The translations under genes were made by a program, and so were the position numbers. From Proteles cristata cristata (lineage: Eukaryota; Chordata; Mammalia; Carnivora; Hyaenidae), in the NCBI GenBank assembly GCA_017311185.1, contig JAESUZ010003105.1, positions 496,001-560,000 on the forward strand: DNA of 64,000 bases, given 5' to 3'. A model generated the notes under the pieces. The model was not told where the DNA came from. It did not search any database and saw only the letters and a program-made list of their open reading frames with translations. Position 1 is the stretch's first letter; the number at the start of each line of letters is the position of its first letter. Below, one piece after another: positions 11,831 through 22,556 of this stretch.

Positions 11831-12060
11831 ATTTTTAATGATTTAAAAAAAAAATTTTTTTTTTTTTTATTTCTAGGAGAGAGAGAGACAGCGTGAGCAG
11901 GGGAGGGTCAGAGAGAGAGGGAGTCACAGACTGAAACAGGCTCCAGGCTCTGAGCTGGCAGTCAGCACAGAGCCCGACGCGGGGCTCGAACCCACGAACC
12001 GCGAGATCATGACCTAAGCAAAAGTCGGATGCTTAACCGACTAAGCCACCCAGGCGCCCT
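11831..12060 (-). mobile_element. CAN-SINE, feliform type, young
   Basis: Near-consensus reversed copy: long A/T tail, GA-rich block, 'gacgcggggctcgaacccac' and head 'aagccacccaggcgccc'. Target duplication ggcacacat at 11822-11830 and 12061-12069. Confidence 0.95.
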
Positions 12061-12069
12061 GGCACACAT

Positions 12070-12282
12070 TTTTTTTTTTTAAACTTATTTCTGAGAGAGA
12101 GAGAGAGAGAGAGACAGCGTGAGCAGGGGAGGGTCAGAGAGAGAGTGAGACACAGAATCTGAAGGAGGCTCCAGGCTAGCTCTCAACACACAGCCCGACA
12201 CGGGGATTGAACCCACGAGCTGTGAGATCATGACCTGAGCCGAAGTCGGACACTTAACCGACTGAGCCCCCCAGGTGCCCCC
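12070..12282 (-). mobile_element. CAN-SINE, feliform type
   Basis: A second reversed copy directly to the right of the previous one. The right flank gccacacgtattttta at about 12284 is a diverged version of the same target ggcacacatattttta at 11822. 12283-12639 has no gene or clear repeat. Confidence 0.92.
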
Positions 12283-13195
12283 TGCCACACGTATTTTTAA
12301 ATGCATTTGGCAGGGTAGTTCTATTCCAGGTTGTACCTTTCGTGTACCTTTGCTAGTTCAAGGGGTCTTTATATTCCTCTGCGTGTGTTTTCTCAAGCAA
12401 TGAGCACTAAAAGTACAACTTCTATCATAAGTTCTGTAAACTGTTTTACATTAAAGTTCTCCTAGAAGATTTTGCATTATGCATGTGGGTACTTTGTCCA
12501 GGCTAGTTCATTCTATTATTCTCATTCTTAATTATCTGTCTTATACCACCACTGCAAGTCCAAAATTAATTGTTCCTTTTTACTAGCAAGAAATCTAAAA
12601 TATTAGAAAAGGTATTATATAAAAATCACAATCGAGTGATAATTTCTAGTCTTTTTGAAGGTACAAATATGGAAGGAATTAAGACTGTTAGAAATGGTAA
12701 ATGTAGATAAATATAAGAGATTTCTCAAAATATTAGTTTCCTAAATTGTTTAAAGCAAAAAATGTTTTGTTGGGTTTATAAAATAAAGAGTAAATATATA
12801 TAAATAGTACAAAGGATTAGAAGAGGGGTAAATGGAATTATACTGTTGAAAACTATTATATTATTGATGAGGTGGTATAATAAACCAAGATAGACTGGTT
12901 CAAAGTAAGGATGATGTATATAAATCCTAGGAGTAGCCTCTGAAAGTAGAGATATAGCTAAAAAGGTGTTAAGAGGAGACTTATGCTAAAAAATAATAAA
13001 TCCAAATGCAGGTAGGAAAGGAACAAGAAAGGCCCAAAGTAGAGATGGAACAAATAGAAAATAGGGGAAGATAGGAAGTTTAAAGGCAAATATATCAATA
13101 TTTATATTGAATATCAATGGGTTAAACACTCTAATTAAAAGAATAGATAAAAAGCAAGACCCAAGTAGATGCTTATAAATGAGAGTCATGCTTTT

Positions 13196-13416
13196 TTTTT
13201 TTTTTTTTTAATATTTTTATTTATTTCTAGGAGAGAGAGAGAGACAGTGTGAGAAGGGGAGGGTCAGAGAGAGAGGGAGTCAGAGACTGAAACAGGCTCC
13301 AGGCTCTGAGCTGGCAGTCAGCACAGAGCCCGACGCGGGGCTCGAACCCACGAACCGTGAGATCATAACCTAAGCGAAAGTCAGACGCTTAACCAACTAA
13401 GCCACCCAGGCGCCCC
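13196..13416 (-). mobile_element. CAN-SINE, feliform type
   Basis: Reversed near-consensus copy. Target duplication agtcatgctttt at 13184-13195 and 13417-13428. Only 48 bases separate it from an opposite-strand SINE. Confidence 0.95.
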
Positions 13417-13464
13417 AGTCATGCTTTTATATAAAGACACAGATGGGTTAAAAGTAAGAGGATA

Positions 13465-13677
13465 GGGCCACCTGAGTGGCTCAGTTGGTTAAGTGGCCAA
13501 CTTTGGCTCAGTTCATGATCTCGTAGTTTGTGCGTTCAAGCCCCGTGTCGGGCTCTGTGCTGACAGCTCAGAGTCTGGAGCCTGCTTCAGATTCTGTGTC
13601 TCCTTCTCTCTCTGCCCTTCCCCTGCTCACACTGTGTCTCTATCTCTAAAAATAAATAAACATTAAAAAATGTTTTA
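13465..13677 (+). mobile_element. CAN-SINE, feliform type
   Basis: Head 'gggccacctgagtggctcag', B-box remnant, CT block and tail 'aaaaataaataaacattaaa'. Target duplication aaaagtaagaggata at 13450-13464 and about 13678-13692. Confidence 0.95.
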
Positions 13678-13865
13678 AAAAGTAAGAGGATAGTAAAAGA
13701 TGAACCATGCAAAGAATAAGCATAACAAAAATAGTGTGGCTATGTTAATATCAGATAATGTAAAAAATAAAGGCATTTCATATTGATAAAAGGAACAATT
13801 TATCAAACCATAACAATCCTAAATGTGTATGTACCTAATAACAGAGCTTCAAAATGTGTGTAACA

Positions 13866-14312
13866 GGGGCACCTGGGTGGCTCAGTCAGTTGAGCATCCA
13901 GCTAAGGCTCAGGTCATGATCTCACGGTTTGTGGGTTCGAGCCCCGCATCGGGCTCTGTGCTGACAGCTTGGAGCGTGGAGCCTGCTTTGGTTTCTGTGT
14001 CTCCCTTTCTCTAACCCTCCCCTGTTCATGCAGTCTCTCTCAGAAATGAGTAAAACAATGGGGCGCCTGGGTGGCTTAGTCGGTTAAGCGTCCGACTTTC
14101 GCTTGGGTCATGATCTCGCGGTTCGTGGGTTCGAGCCCCGCGTCAGGCTCTGTGCTGACCGCCAGCTCAGAGCCTGGAGCCTGTTTCAGTCTGTGACTCC
14201 CTCTCTCTCTGACCCTCCCCTGCTCACGCTGCTCTCTCTCTCTCTCTGCTAGAAATAAATAAAAAAAAAAAAAAAAAAAAGAAATGAGTAAAACATTAAA
14301 AAAGTTAAGAAA
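13866..14312 (+). mobile_element. CAN-SINE split by a younger SINE
   Basis: Head at 13866 ('ggggcacctgggtggctcag'), CT block to about 14040, then its tail is cut by the inner SINE and resumes at 14281 as 'gaaatgagtaaaacattaaa'. The outer target duplication caaaatgtgtgtaaca is perfect at 13850-13865 and 14313-14328. Confidence 0.95.
14060..14280 (+). mobile_element. young CAN-SINE nested in the tail of another
   Basis: Head 'ggggcgcctgggtggcttag' close to consensus, B box 'gggttcgagccccgcg', CT-rich block and a pure A-run at the end. Inner target duplication gaaatgagtaaaaca at 14043-14057 and 14281-14295. The long A-run indicates a recent insertion. Confidence 0.96.
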
Positions 14313-14574
14313 CAAAATGTGTGTAACAAAAGTTGACAGAGGTGGGCAATTTCACAATTATAGTTGAAGATTTTACCCTTCTTCATTCAGTAACTGATAG
14401 AACTGACCAAAAATAAAACAATAAAAACAACAACAAAACTAGTATAAATATAGAACCGAAAATTACTTTGAATCAACATAATCAATGTTTATAAAACATT
14501 ACATCCAACACCTGTAGAACACACATTCTATAGCTGGTATTTTCTACACATTCTCTAAGGCACCTGGTAAAATT

Positions 14575-16690
14575 TTGATTGGGATTGAGTTGAATGTGTA
14601 GATCAATTTGGGAAGAACTGATGTCTTGACAATATTGATTCTTCTCATTCATAGACATGCAATATATCTCCCATCTATTCTTCTTTGGTTTTGTTCATTA
14701 GAGTTTTGTAGTTTCTGCATTTAGATCTTGAACATATTTTGTTAGATTTATACCTAAATACTCCATTTGTGCTCATGTAAATAGTATTGTGTTTTTAATT
14801 TTAAATTCCATTTGTTCATTGCTTGGTAAATAAGAAAGTAATTGACTTTTGCATATTAACCTTATATTTTGCAAATTTTCTATAATTACTTATTAGTTCC
14901 AGGGCTTTTTTGATTGATTTTTTTCAGATTCTCTTTATAAACAATCATGGCATGTCATCTGTGAACAAAGACAGTTTTATTTCTTCCTTTTCTTAATGCA
15001 TTAGCTGGAATTTTACTGCAATGTTAAAAGGAGTGATGAGAGGGGACGGCTTTGTCTTGCACCTGATCTTAGTAGGAAAACTTTGGTTTCTCACCATTAA
15101 GTGTGTTAGCTGTAAGTTTTTTTGTAGATACTCCTTTTCCAGTTGAGGAAAGTTGGTTTGTTTGTTTTTTTAATCATGAATGGGTGTTGGATTTTGTCAA
15201 ATGCTTTTTCTGCATCTGTTGATAAGATCATGTGATTTTTCTTCTTTAACCTGATGATATGATGGATTATGTTAAAACTGAAAGGGAAAAGAAAGAAAAT
15301 TATTAAGATATAACTGACATATAACACTATATAAGTTAAAGGTATACAGCATAATGATTTAACTTCATTATTGATTTTCACATGTTGAGCCAGCTTTGAT
15401 AGCTGGGATAAATATTATATTTAATTTGCTATTTTTAAAACCACTTATATAAACATCTATCTGAATAAATTTGACATATAACATTGTATAAGTTTAGGTG
15501 GTACATTCATTTGCATATATTATAATTGTCACTGTAGCAGTAGTTATTACACTATATAATTATAGTACAATATTATTGTTTATATTCACTATATTGTGCT
15601 GACTTACTTGCTACTCATTTTAAGATTGTACTCTTAACACCATCAGTCTTGTTCCCCTCCCCCCCTTTTTTTTTCAGGTTTGACTTTTTAACATTCCACA
15701 TATAAGGGACATACAATAGTTGTCTTTTCTGATTTTTCTTGCTTAACATAATGTTCTCAAGGTGCAGCCATGCTGCTGATGGCAGGTTACTCTCCTTTTT
15801 CGTGGCTGAGTAATATTCCACCGTGTATATGTACTGCATCTTTTTTATTCATTCATCTGTTGATGGGCATTTGGGTTATTTTTGTATCTTGGCTCTTGTG
15901 AATAATGCTACAGTAAACATGGGAGTATGTATATCTTGTTGAAATCCTGTTTTCGTTTCCTTTGGGAATTGCTAGATCATATGGTAGATCTATTTTTAAA
16001 TTTTTGAGGAACTTCCATATTGTTTACCTTAGTGATTGGACCGATTGACATTTCTATCAACAACATGAGGATTTCCTTTTTACTGCGTCCTTGCCAGCAC
16101 CTGTTGTCTCTTTGCTTTCTTGATGATAGCCACTCTAACAGGTGTGAGGTGATATCTTATTATTTCTTTTTCTATCGGGCTTTGATGTGCATTTCCTTGG
16201 ATTAGTGATGTTGAGCATATTTTCATGTGCCTGATGACAATTTTGATGTCTTCTTTGGAAAAATATTTAGTTCTTCTGTCCATTTTTAATTGGATTGTTT
16301 TTTGTTAAGTTGTAGGAGTTCTTTATATATTTTGGACATTGACTCTTTATCCAATATATAGTTTACAAAAATGTTCTCCCATTCTGTATGTTGTCTTTTC
16401 ATTTTATTAATTGTATCTTTTGCTGTGTGGAGGCTTTAGAGTTTGAAATTGTCCCATTTGTTGATTTTTGTTTTGGCTGTTTGTGCTTTTGGTGTCATGT
16501 CTAAAAAATCATTGCCAAGACCAATACTGGTGAGCTGCTTCTGTATATTTTCTTAGTAGGAGTTTTATGGTATCAGGTCTTATGTTTAAGTCTTTGATTC
16601 ATTTTAAGTCAATTTTTATGAGTGGTATGAGACAGTGGTTCAACTGCATTGTTCTGTATGTGTTTTTCTAGTTTTCCCAGCACCGTTTGT
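14575..16690 (-). mobile_element. old L1 fragments, ORF2 and 3' UTR, minus strand
   Basis: 14575-15290 is the ORF2 reverse-transcriptase region; on the minus strand it includes [15 protein letters not shown], the L1 RT motif region. 15300-15420 and 15440-15560 are two L1 3' UTR pieces ('gatataactgacatataaca', 'tgacatataacattgtataa'). 15600-16690 is the ORF2 C-terminus; the minus frame at 16080-16283 includes KEDIKIVIRHMKICSTSL. Several insertions overlap and all are dead. Confidence 0.82.
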
Positions 16691-16888
16691 GTCTTTTTCA
16701 AAATTTTCTTTAAATTCTTTCATGATGTGGCCATTTTTCTACTTATAGATGAGCAATTTGTTCTCTCAGTCCTCAGATTGATTTCTTGGCTGTTCAGAAT
16801 GATGTGATATTTACCTAGCTGTGTTCGAGGGACCAGGCAAGCTTAGGGTCCCCCTACTCCTCTGCCATCATAACTCTAATTCACACTT
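16691..16888 (-). mobile_element. L1 5' end joined to ORF2
   Basis: The reversed text of 'gggtccccctactcctctgc' plus 'catcataactctaattca' is the 5' start of an L1 (…ggcagaggagtagggggac…). To its left the sequence is already late ORF2. A repeated ttttcccagcacc / tttccccagcacc lies on both sides (near 16673 and 16893). Confidence 0.6.
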
Positions 16889-18493
16889 CTTTTCCCCAGC
16901 ACCATTTGTTGAAGACTTCAGACTATCATTTTCCCACTGGGTGTTCTTGGTTTCCTTGTTGAGTATTAGTTTACATGCTGGGAATTAATTCTGGGCTATT
17001 CTATTACATTGGTTGATGTGTCTGTTATTGTGCCAGCACCAATATTGCTTTTATTAGTATGGCTTTGTAGTATGGTTTGAAATCTGGAAGTGTGTTACCT
17101 TGGACTTTGTTGTTTTTCCTAGGATTTCTTTGCCTATTTGAGGTCTTTTGAGATTCCACACAAAATTTGGGATTGTTTCTTTAACCCCTGTGAAAAAGTC
17201 TTTGGTATTTTAATGGGGGTTGCATTGAGTAGAGGAGCCATTTTAACAATTCTTCTTATTTGCAAACATGGATGCCTTTCCATTTGTGTCTTATTCCATT
17301 TCTTTCAGCAAAGTCTTGTAGTTTTCACTGTACAGATCTCTTACTTCCTTGGTTAACCTTATTCTCAAGTATTTTATTGTTTTTGATGCTACTGTGAATG
17401 AGATAGTTTTGTTTCTTTTTCAGATGTTTCATCATTAGTTTAAAGGAATGCAAATAATTTCTTGTATGTTGATTTTGTGTCCACTTTACTGAAAGTACAG
17501 ATTAAATCCAACAGTTTATGGGCTGACTTCTAGGGATATTCTATATATAAGATCTTATCGGCAAACAGTGACAATTTTACTGTTCCTTTTTGATTTGTAT
17601 GTCTTTTATTTCTTTGTCTTGCCTAATTGTTCCGGCTAGTACTTCTAGTACTATATTGAATAGGAGTGGTGAGAGTGGGCATTCTCATCTTGCTCCTGAT
17701 CTTAGAGGAAAGGCCTTCAATTTTCTTCCATTGAGTATAATGCTAAAAGTGGGTTTGTTGTATATAGTCCTTATTATGTTGAGGTTAAGTTCCTTCTGTA
17801 CCCAATCTGGTAGGAGTTTTTATCATGAAAGGATGTATTTTGTCAAATGCTTTCTCTGTACCTATTTAAATGATCATGTGATTTTTATTTTTCCTTTATA
17901 GGATACATTACACTTACTAATTTGCATATCTTGGCCCATCCTTGCATCCCAGGGATAAATTTCACTTGGTCATGGTTTATAATCCTTTTAATTTATTCTT
18001 GAATTTGGTTTGCTACTATTTTGTTGAGAATTTCTGCACCTATCTTCATCAGGTCTATTGGTCTGTGCTTTTTTGGTGGCATCTTTATCTGGTTTTTATA
18101 TCAATGTAATGCTGGCTTCCTAGAATGAGTTTGGAAGTGTTCCCTCCTTGATATTTTGGAAGTGTTTGAAGAGCATTGGTGTTAATTCTTTCAAGGTCTT
18201 GTAGCATTCTCCAGTGAAGCCATCTTGTCCTCGAGTTTTCTGATTGCTTTACAATTGCTTTACAATTGGTCTGCTTGGTGTTTCTTTTTCTTCCTAATTC
18301 AGTCTTGGTAGGCTGTATGTTTGTAGAGCTATATCAATTTCTTCTAGGTTATGTAATGTGCTAGCATATAATTGTTCGTAGTGGTCTCTTATGATCCTTT
18401 GTACTTTTGTGGCACCAAATTGTCTTGTCTCCCCTTTCATTTTTGAATCTTCTCTCTTTTTTTTCTTAGTCTAGTTAAAGGTTTGTCAATTTT

Positions 18494-18712
18494 GGGGCAC
18501 CTGGTTGGTTCAGTCAGTTGCGTGTCTGACTTCTGCTCAGGTAATGATCTCCTGGTTTGTGGGTTTGAGCCCCGCATTAGGCTCTGTGCTGGCAGCTAGC
18601 CTGGAGCCTGCTTTGGATTCTGTGTGTCTCTCTCTCTCTCTCTGGTCCTCCCGTGCTCATGCTCTCTCTCTCTCAGAAATAAATTTTAAAAAAACATTAA
18701 AAAAAAAAAAGA
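18494..18712 (+). mobile_element. CAN-SINE, feliform type
   Basis: Head 'ggggcacctggttggttcag', 'gggtttgagccccgcatta', CT block, A-rich tail. Target duplication tttgtcaatttt at 18482-18493 and 18713-18724, inside the L1. Confidence 0.95.
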
Positions 18713-18974
18713 TTTGTCAATTTTATCTGTCTTTTCAAAGTACCAGCTCTTAGTTTCATTGATCCTTTTTATTTTTCTAGTCTTTGTTTCAGTTATTTCT
18801 ACTCTGATCTTTAATTTCCTTCTTTGTTCTTTATATAGTTCCTTGAGGTGTAAAGTTATATTGAGATCTTTCTAATTTCTTAATATGTGTTTATTGCTAT
18901 GAAATTTTAGAACTATTTTTACTATGCCCCATATTTGATATGTTGTATTTCTATTTTCATTTGTTTAGATATGG

Positions 18975-19073
18975 ATTTTTGCTTTTAGTAGGCTCCACAC
19001 CCAGCGTGGGGCTTGAGCTCACAACTTCAAGATCAACAGTCACATGCTCCTCTGACTGAGCCAGCCAGGCATC
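18975..19073 (-). mobile_element. CAN-SINE, short type, reversed
   Basis: 'agtaggctccacacccagcg', 'tggggcttgagctcacaac' and the head 'ctgactgagccagccaggc'. Diverged; inserted into the L1. Confidence 0.85.
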
Positions 19074-20152
19074 ACTTATTTCCCTTTTGATTTCTTCTTT
19101 GACTCATTGGCTGTTTAGAAGTGTGTTGTTTAGTTGGTACATATTTGTAGATCTTGTTTTTCCTAATTTCTAGTTTTATACCGCAGTAATGAGAAAAGAT
19201 GGTTGCTGTAGTTTCAATCTTATGAAATTTGCTAAGAAATGTTTTGTGTCTTATCTATCCTGGAGAATATTCCATGTGCACTTGGGAAGAATGTGTGTGC
19301 TGCTGCTGTTGGATGTAATGTTATGTATATGTTAAGTCCATTTGTTCTAATATGTGATTCAATTCTAACATTTCTTTGTTGATTTTGTCTGCTTATCCTA
19401 TCCATTGCTGATGGTGGGGTATTTAAATCCCCTACTATTGTTATAATTTTGTATATTTATCTTTAAGAACTGTTAGTATTTGCTCAATATAAATTGGTGC
19501 TTGGGTGTTGGGAATATATATACTTATGATTGTTATATCTTCTTGATATATTGATACATATCTTCTTGATATGTATTGACCCCTTTATCAGTATATAATG
19601 AACTTCTTTGTTTTCTTATTACACTTTTTGGCTGGAAGCCTATTTTTTTTTATGTAAGTAAGACTATGCCCACCTCCTTTTGGTGGAATGTCATCTCCTA
19701 TTCTTTCATTTTGAGCCTCTATTGGTTTTAGAGCTGAAATGAGTCTCCATTAGGCAGCATGTAGTTTAAATATATTCAGCCACCCTCTGCGTTTGGTGGG
19801 TTCAATCCATGTAGTTAAGGAGCTTATTGATAGATAAGGATGTAGTTATGCAATCTTATCTTTTGCCTTCTGGTTATTTTATTTCTCCAGTTTTTCCCCT
19901 TGTTTCTACTTTTGTTAAGTTTGTGGCTTTCTGTGGTAATTTGCTCAGTCTCCCCCACTTTTTTTTGTTTTGTGTTTCTGCTCTAGATTTTTGCTTTTTG
20001 GCTACCATGAGGTTTATCATAGATACAATAAGTCTTCTTTTGGCTGATAGTAATTTATCTTCATTTGCCTTTTTCATTCTTTAACTCTTTCCCCTTTATT
20101 TTTGTTGCAACAAATTATCTCTTTTATGCTGTGATTTTATTATGGTAGTGAT

Positions 20153-20365
20153 TTAAAACAATTTTTTAATGTTTTTTGTTTTTAAGAGAAAGACACAGTG
20201 TGAGCAGGGTAGGGACAGAGAGAGAGGGAGACACAGAATCCAAAAAAGGCTCCAGGCTCTGAGCTGTCAGTATAGAGCCCGACGTGGGGCTCAAACCCCA
20301 AGACCACAAGATCATGACATGAGCTGAAGTTGGATGCTTAACCAACTGAGCCACCCAGGTGCCCC
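20153..20365 (-). mobile_element. CAN-SINE, feliform type
   Basis: Reversed copy ending with 'actgagccacccaggtgccc'. Short flank repeat agtgat at 20147-20152 and 20366-20371 may be the target duplication. Confidence 0.9.
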
Positions 20366-20371
20366 AGTGAT

Positions 20372-21163
20372 AGTTATTTTTAATGCTCTTTTCCTTTAAC
20401 CTTCGTGTTAGAATTGTTTAATATACTATTTAAAAAAAAACAACTATGGTTTCTATCACCTTAATCAGAGTTTTGTGTACTTTGGTTTTTTCATTTCAGC
20501 CTGAAGAGCTCCTTTCAACATTTCTTTAAGATAGGTCTAGTTGTCATGAACTCTTTCAGGTTTTGTTTGTCTGGGAAAGCCTTTATTTCTCCTTCAGATA
20601 TGAAAGATGACTCACGGAGTATTCTTGGCTGGAAATTTTTATTTTCCAATACTTTGAATATACCATTCTACTCTTACGTGGCCTGTAGAGTGTCTTCTGA
20701 GGAATCTGATAGCCCAGTGGGTTCCTTGTAGGTTACTGTCCTTGTTCCCCTGTCTGCTTTAAAAATTCTTTATTGTGGGCTTTTGAGTTTTAATTTGATG
20801 TATCTTAGAGGTCTTTTTGTGTTGAGATAAGGTTTTCTATTAGCTTCACGGACTTGTATATCCAGTTCCGCCCCCAGATTTGAAAAGTTCTCAGCTGTTA
20901 TTTCTTTAAATAAGCTCTCTGCTCCCTGTTGCCTCTTTTTATCCTTCTGGTGTGCCCATTAATCTTATGTTGGCTCTTCTAATGGAGTCTGAAAGTTTTC
21001 CTGGGGTTTATTAAAAAAAACTTTCTCCTCTTCCACCCTAAACATTTCTATATTCTATCCTTGAGCTTACTTATTTACTTACTTGTCCAACTGATCTGCT
21101 CTATTTCCAATGCTTTCTAATGCATTCTTCATCTCATGTACAGAGCTCTTTAGTTCCAGATTG

Positions 21164-21207
<44 letters not shown>

Positions 21208-21500
21208 TAGCATGTCTATCTCTTTGGTAAAGTTCTCTTTCAGTTCATTAATTTTATTCCTCAGATCATTGTACTGCCTCCTGGATTTTCTTGTATGTTG
21301 TTGAACTTCTTGATAACAGCTACTTTGAATTCTTCATCAGATCACAGTATTCCATGTTTTTGGGTTTGGTTGCTGAAAAACTGTCATTTTCTTTTTTTGA
21401 TACCATATTAGTGTGGTTTTTCATGGTGTTTGATGTAAAATGCTTCTGCTGCCACATTTGAAATAGCAAGCATCATTCATATTTATATAATGCTTTATTT
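20372..21500 (-). mobile_element. old L1 5' region or ORF1-related sequence
   Basis: Reversed text such as 'atttctttaagataggtcta', 'ggctggaaatttttattttc', 'tgtcttctgaggaatctgat' and 'atcttatgttggctcttcta' follows the minus-strand ORF2 in the order expected for the part of an old L1 (or half-L1, HAL1) upstream of ORF2. Contains the ATTT array at 21165. Confidence 0.6.
21165..21212. repeat. (ATTT)n microsatellite
   Basis: About 12 uninterrupted units of tetranucleotide ATTT (TTTA). Pure repeat, so likely length-variable between individuals. Confidence 0.97.
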
Positions 21501-22214
21501 TGATTCTAACAGTTCAACAAGTTGACAATTATGAGCCTTCCCTTTGTTTTCCAGAAGGTGGCATGATAGCACAAGTTTTCAGTTTCTCTAACTAGAGCTG
21601 ACTCGCTAAGGTTTGGAGCAGCAAGTATTAAAAAAGAAACTGGTGGGGAGAAGGAAAAAAGAAAGGGTGGTAGCAGAATCAAGGGAGGTGTGTGACACTT
21701 GGGTCTTTGGGTGTGCCCACAGCCCCATATGGGGATCTTCCAGTAATGGGGGATTCTCAAAGGCTCATTGGCAGTCATCTTGCCATAAATTCCAGGGCAG
21801 ACAGCAGGAAACACATTCTTTTAGTTCTGTCTTCTTCCCTTCCCCCCCCACCCCAGTCACCATAATCTCTTCTCAGAGCAACAAGTTTCACCAGCTGAAG
21901 CATGTGTGGCCTGGTAGACCCCCACTCACCACTGTCACTTTCCACATCCACGGCCAGAAAGACCGTGCTGGTCTATTGCCTGCCCAACACTCCCCTGGAC
22001 CCTGAGCCTCTGCTGAGGTCTGATCCAAGGTACACAGGTGGATGAATCTCTTAGGTGTCCCTTTTTTGTGTGCAGAACCCCTTCCCAGCCCCCCTCCCTT
22101 TTTTTTGGTTATGGATGTGTGTGATTAGTTGTAAATTGATAGGGAAAGAAAAAAGACTTGCTGCTATGAAGTGGACATCACACCTCCTGATTTGCTAAAA
22201 TTTTAATGACTTGA
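21501..22214. other. unassigned, possibly L1 5' UTR
   Basis: GC is higher than around it. A 130-codon plus frame (21613-22005) and a 102-codon minus frame (21506-21814) overlap here. Neither resembles a protein I know, and the block sits where the 5' UTR of the minus-strand L1 would be expected. I treat both frames as chance. Confidence 0.4.
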
Positions 22215-22326
22215 GGGCACCTCTGTGGCTCAGTAGGCTAAGTGTCTGATTTTGGCTCAGGTCATGATCTCACAGTTTGTGAGCCCAGCATCAGGTTCTC
22301 TGCCCCTCCTTAGCTCATGCTCCCTC
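22215..22326 (+). mobile_element. CAN-SINE, truncated
   Basis: Head 'gggcacctctgtggctcagt', then a shortened body ending 'ttagctcatgctccctcaa'. It abuts the next SINE and has lost most of the CT block and the tail. Confidence 0.85.
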
Positions 22327-22556
22327 AAGTGCCTGGGTGGCTCAGTAAGTTGAGCATCCAATTTTAGCTCAGGTCATGATTTCACAATTTGTGTGGGCTT
22401 GAGTCCCACTTTGGGCTCTGTGCTGACAGCTCAGAGCCTGGAACCTGCTTTGGATTCTCGGTCTTCCTCTCTCTCTGCTCCTCCTCCACTCTTCTTCTGT
22501 GTGCGTCTCTCTCTGCGCCCTCTTGCACTCTGTCAAGCATAAACATTAAAAAAATA
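22327..22556 (+). mobile_element. CAN-SINE, feliform type
   Basis: Head 'gtgcctgggtggctcagtaa', 'gctgacagctcagagcctgg', long CT-rich block and tail 'aagcataaacattaaaaaaa'-like. In direct orientation behind the truncated copy. Confidence 0.92.

Larger units (their letters stand above)
12640..14560 (+). mobile_element. old L1, ORF2 endonuclease region
   Basis: Plus-strand text after removal of the four SINEs follows the start of L1 ORF2: 'aatatcaatgggttaaacac', 'aaaagcaagacccaagtaga', 'gacacagatgggttaaaagt', 'tgttaatatcagataatg', 'caatcctaaatgtgtatgta' and 'tataaaacattacatccaac'. This corresponds to the apurinic-endonuclease domain. Frames are broken throughout. The element stops where minus-strand L1 begins near 14575. 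Confidence 0.8.
16889..20152 (-). mobile_element. old L1 ORF2, minus strand
   Basis: Continuous reversed ORF2 from the C-terminal third near 16889 to its 5' part near 20150. Phrases include 'ttgcctaattgttccggcta', 'gtgagagtgggcattctcat' (RT region) and 'cagctcttagtttcattgat' (between endonuclease and RT). Interrupted by SINEs at 18494 and 18975. Frames at 17138-17356, 17590-17901 and 19827-20084 are antisense shadows. Confidence 0.85.

Noticed and set aside
14060..14135. tRNA gene-like sequence with A and B boxes
   Set aside because: It is the head of a CAN-SINE with CT block, A-tail and target duplication, as are all other tRNA-like hits in the window.
21506..22005. Overlapping long frames on both strands (102 and 130 codons)
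   Set aside because: Located in a GC-richer L1 5' region; both frames open together because of low stop density. No similarity to a known protein.
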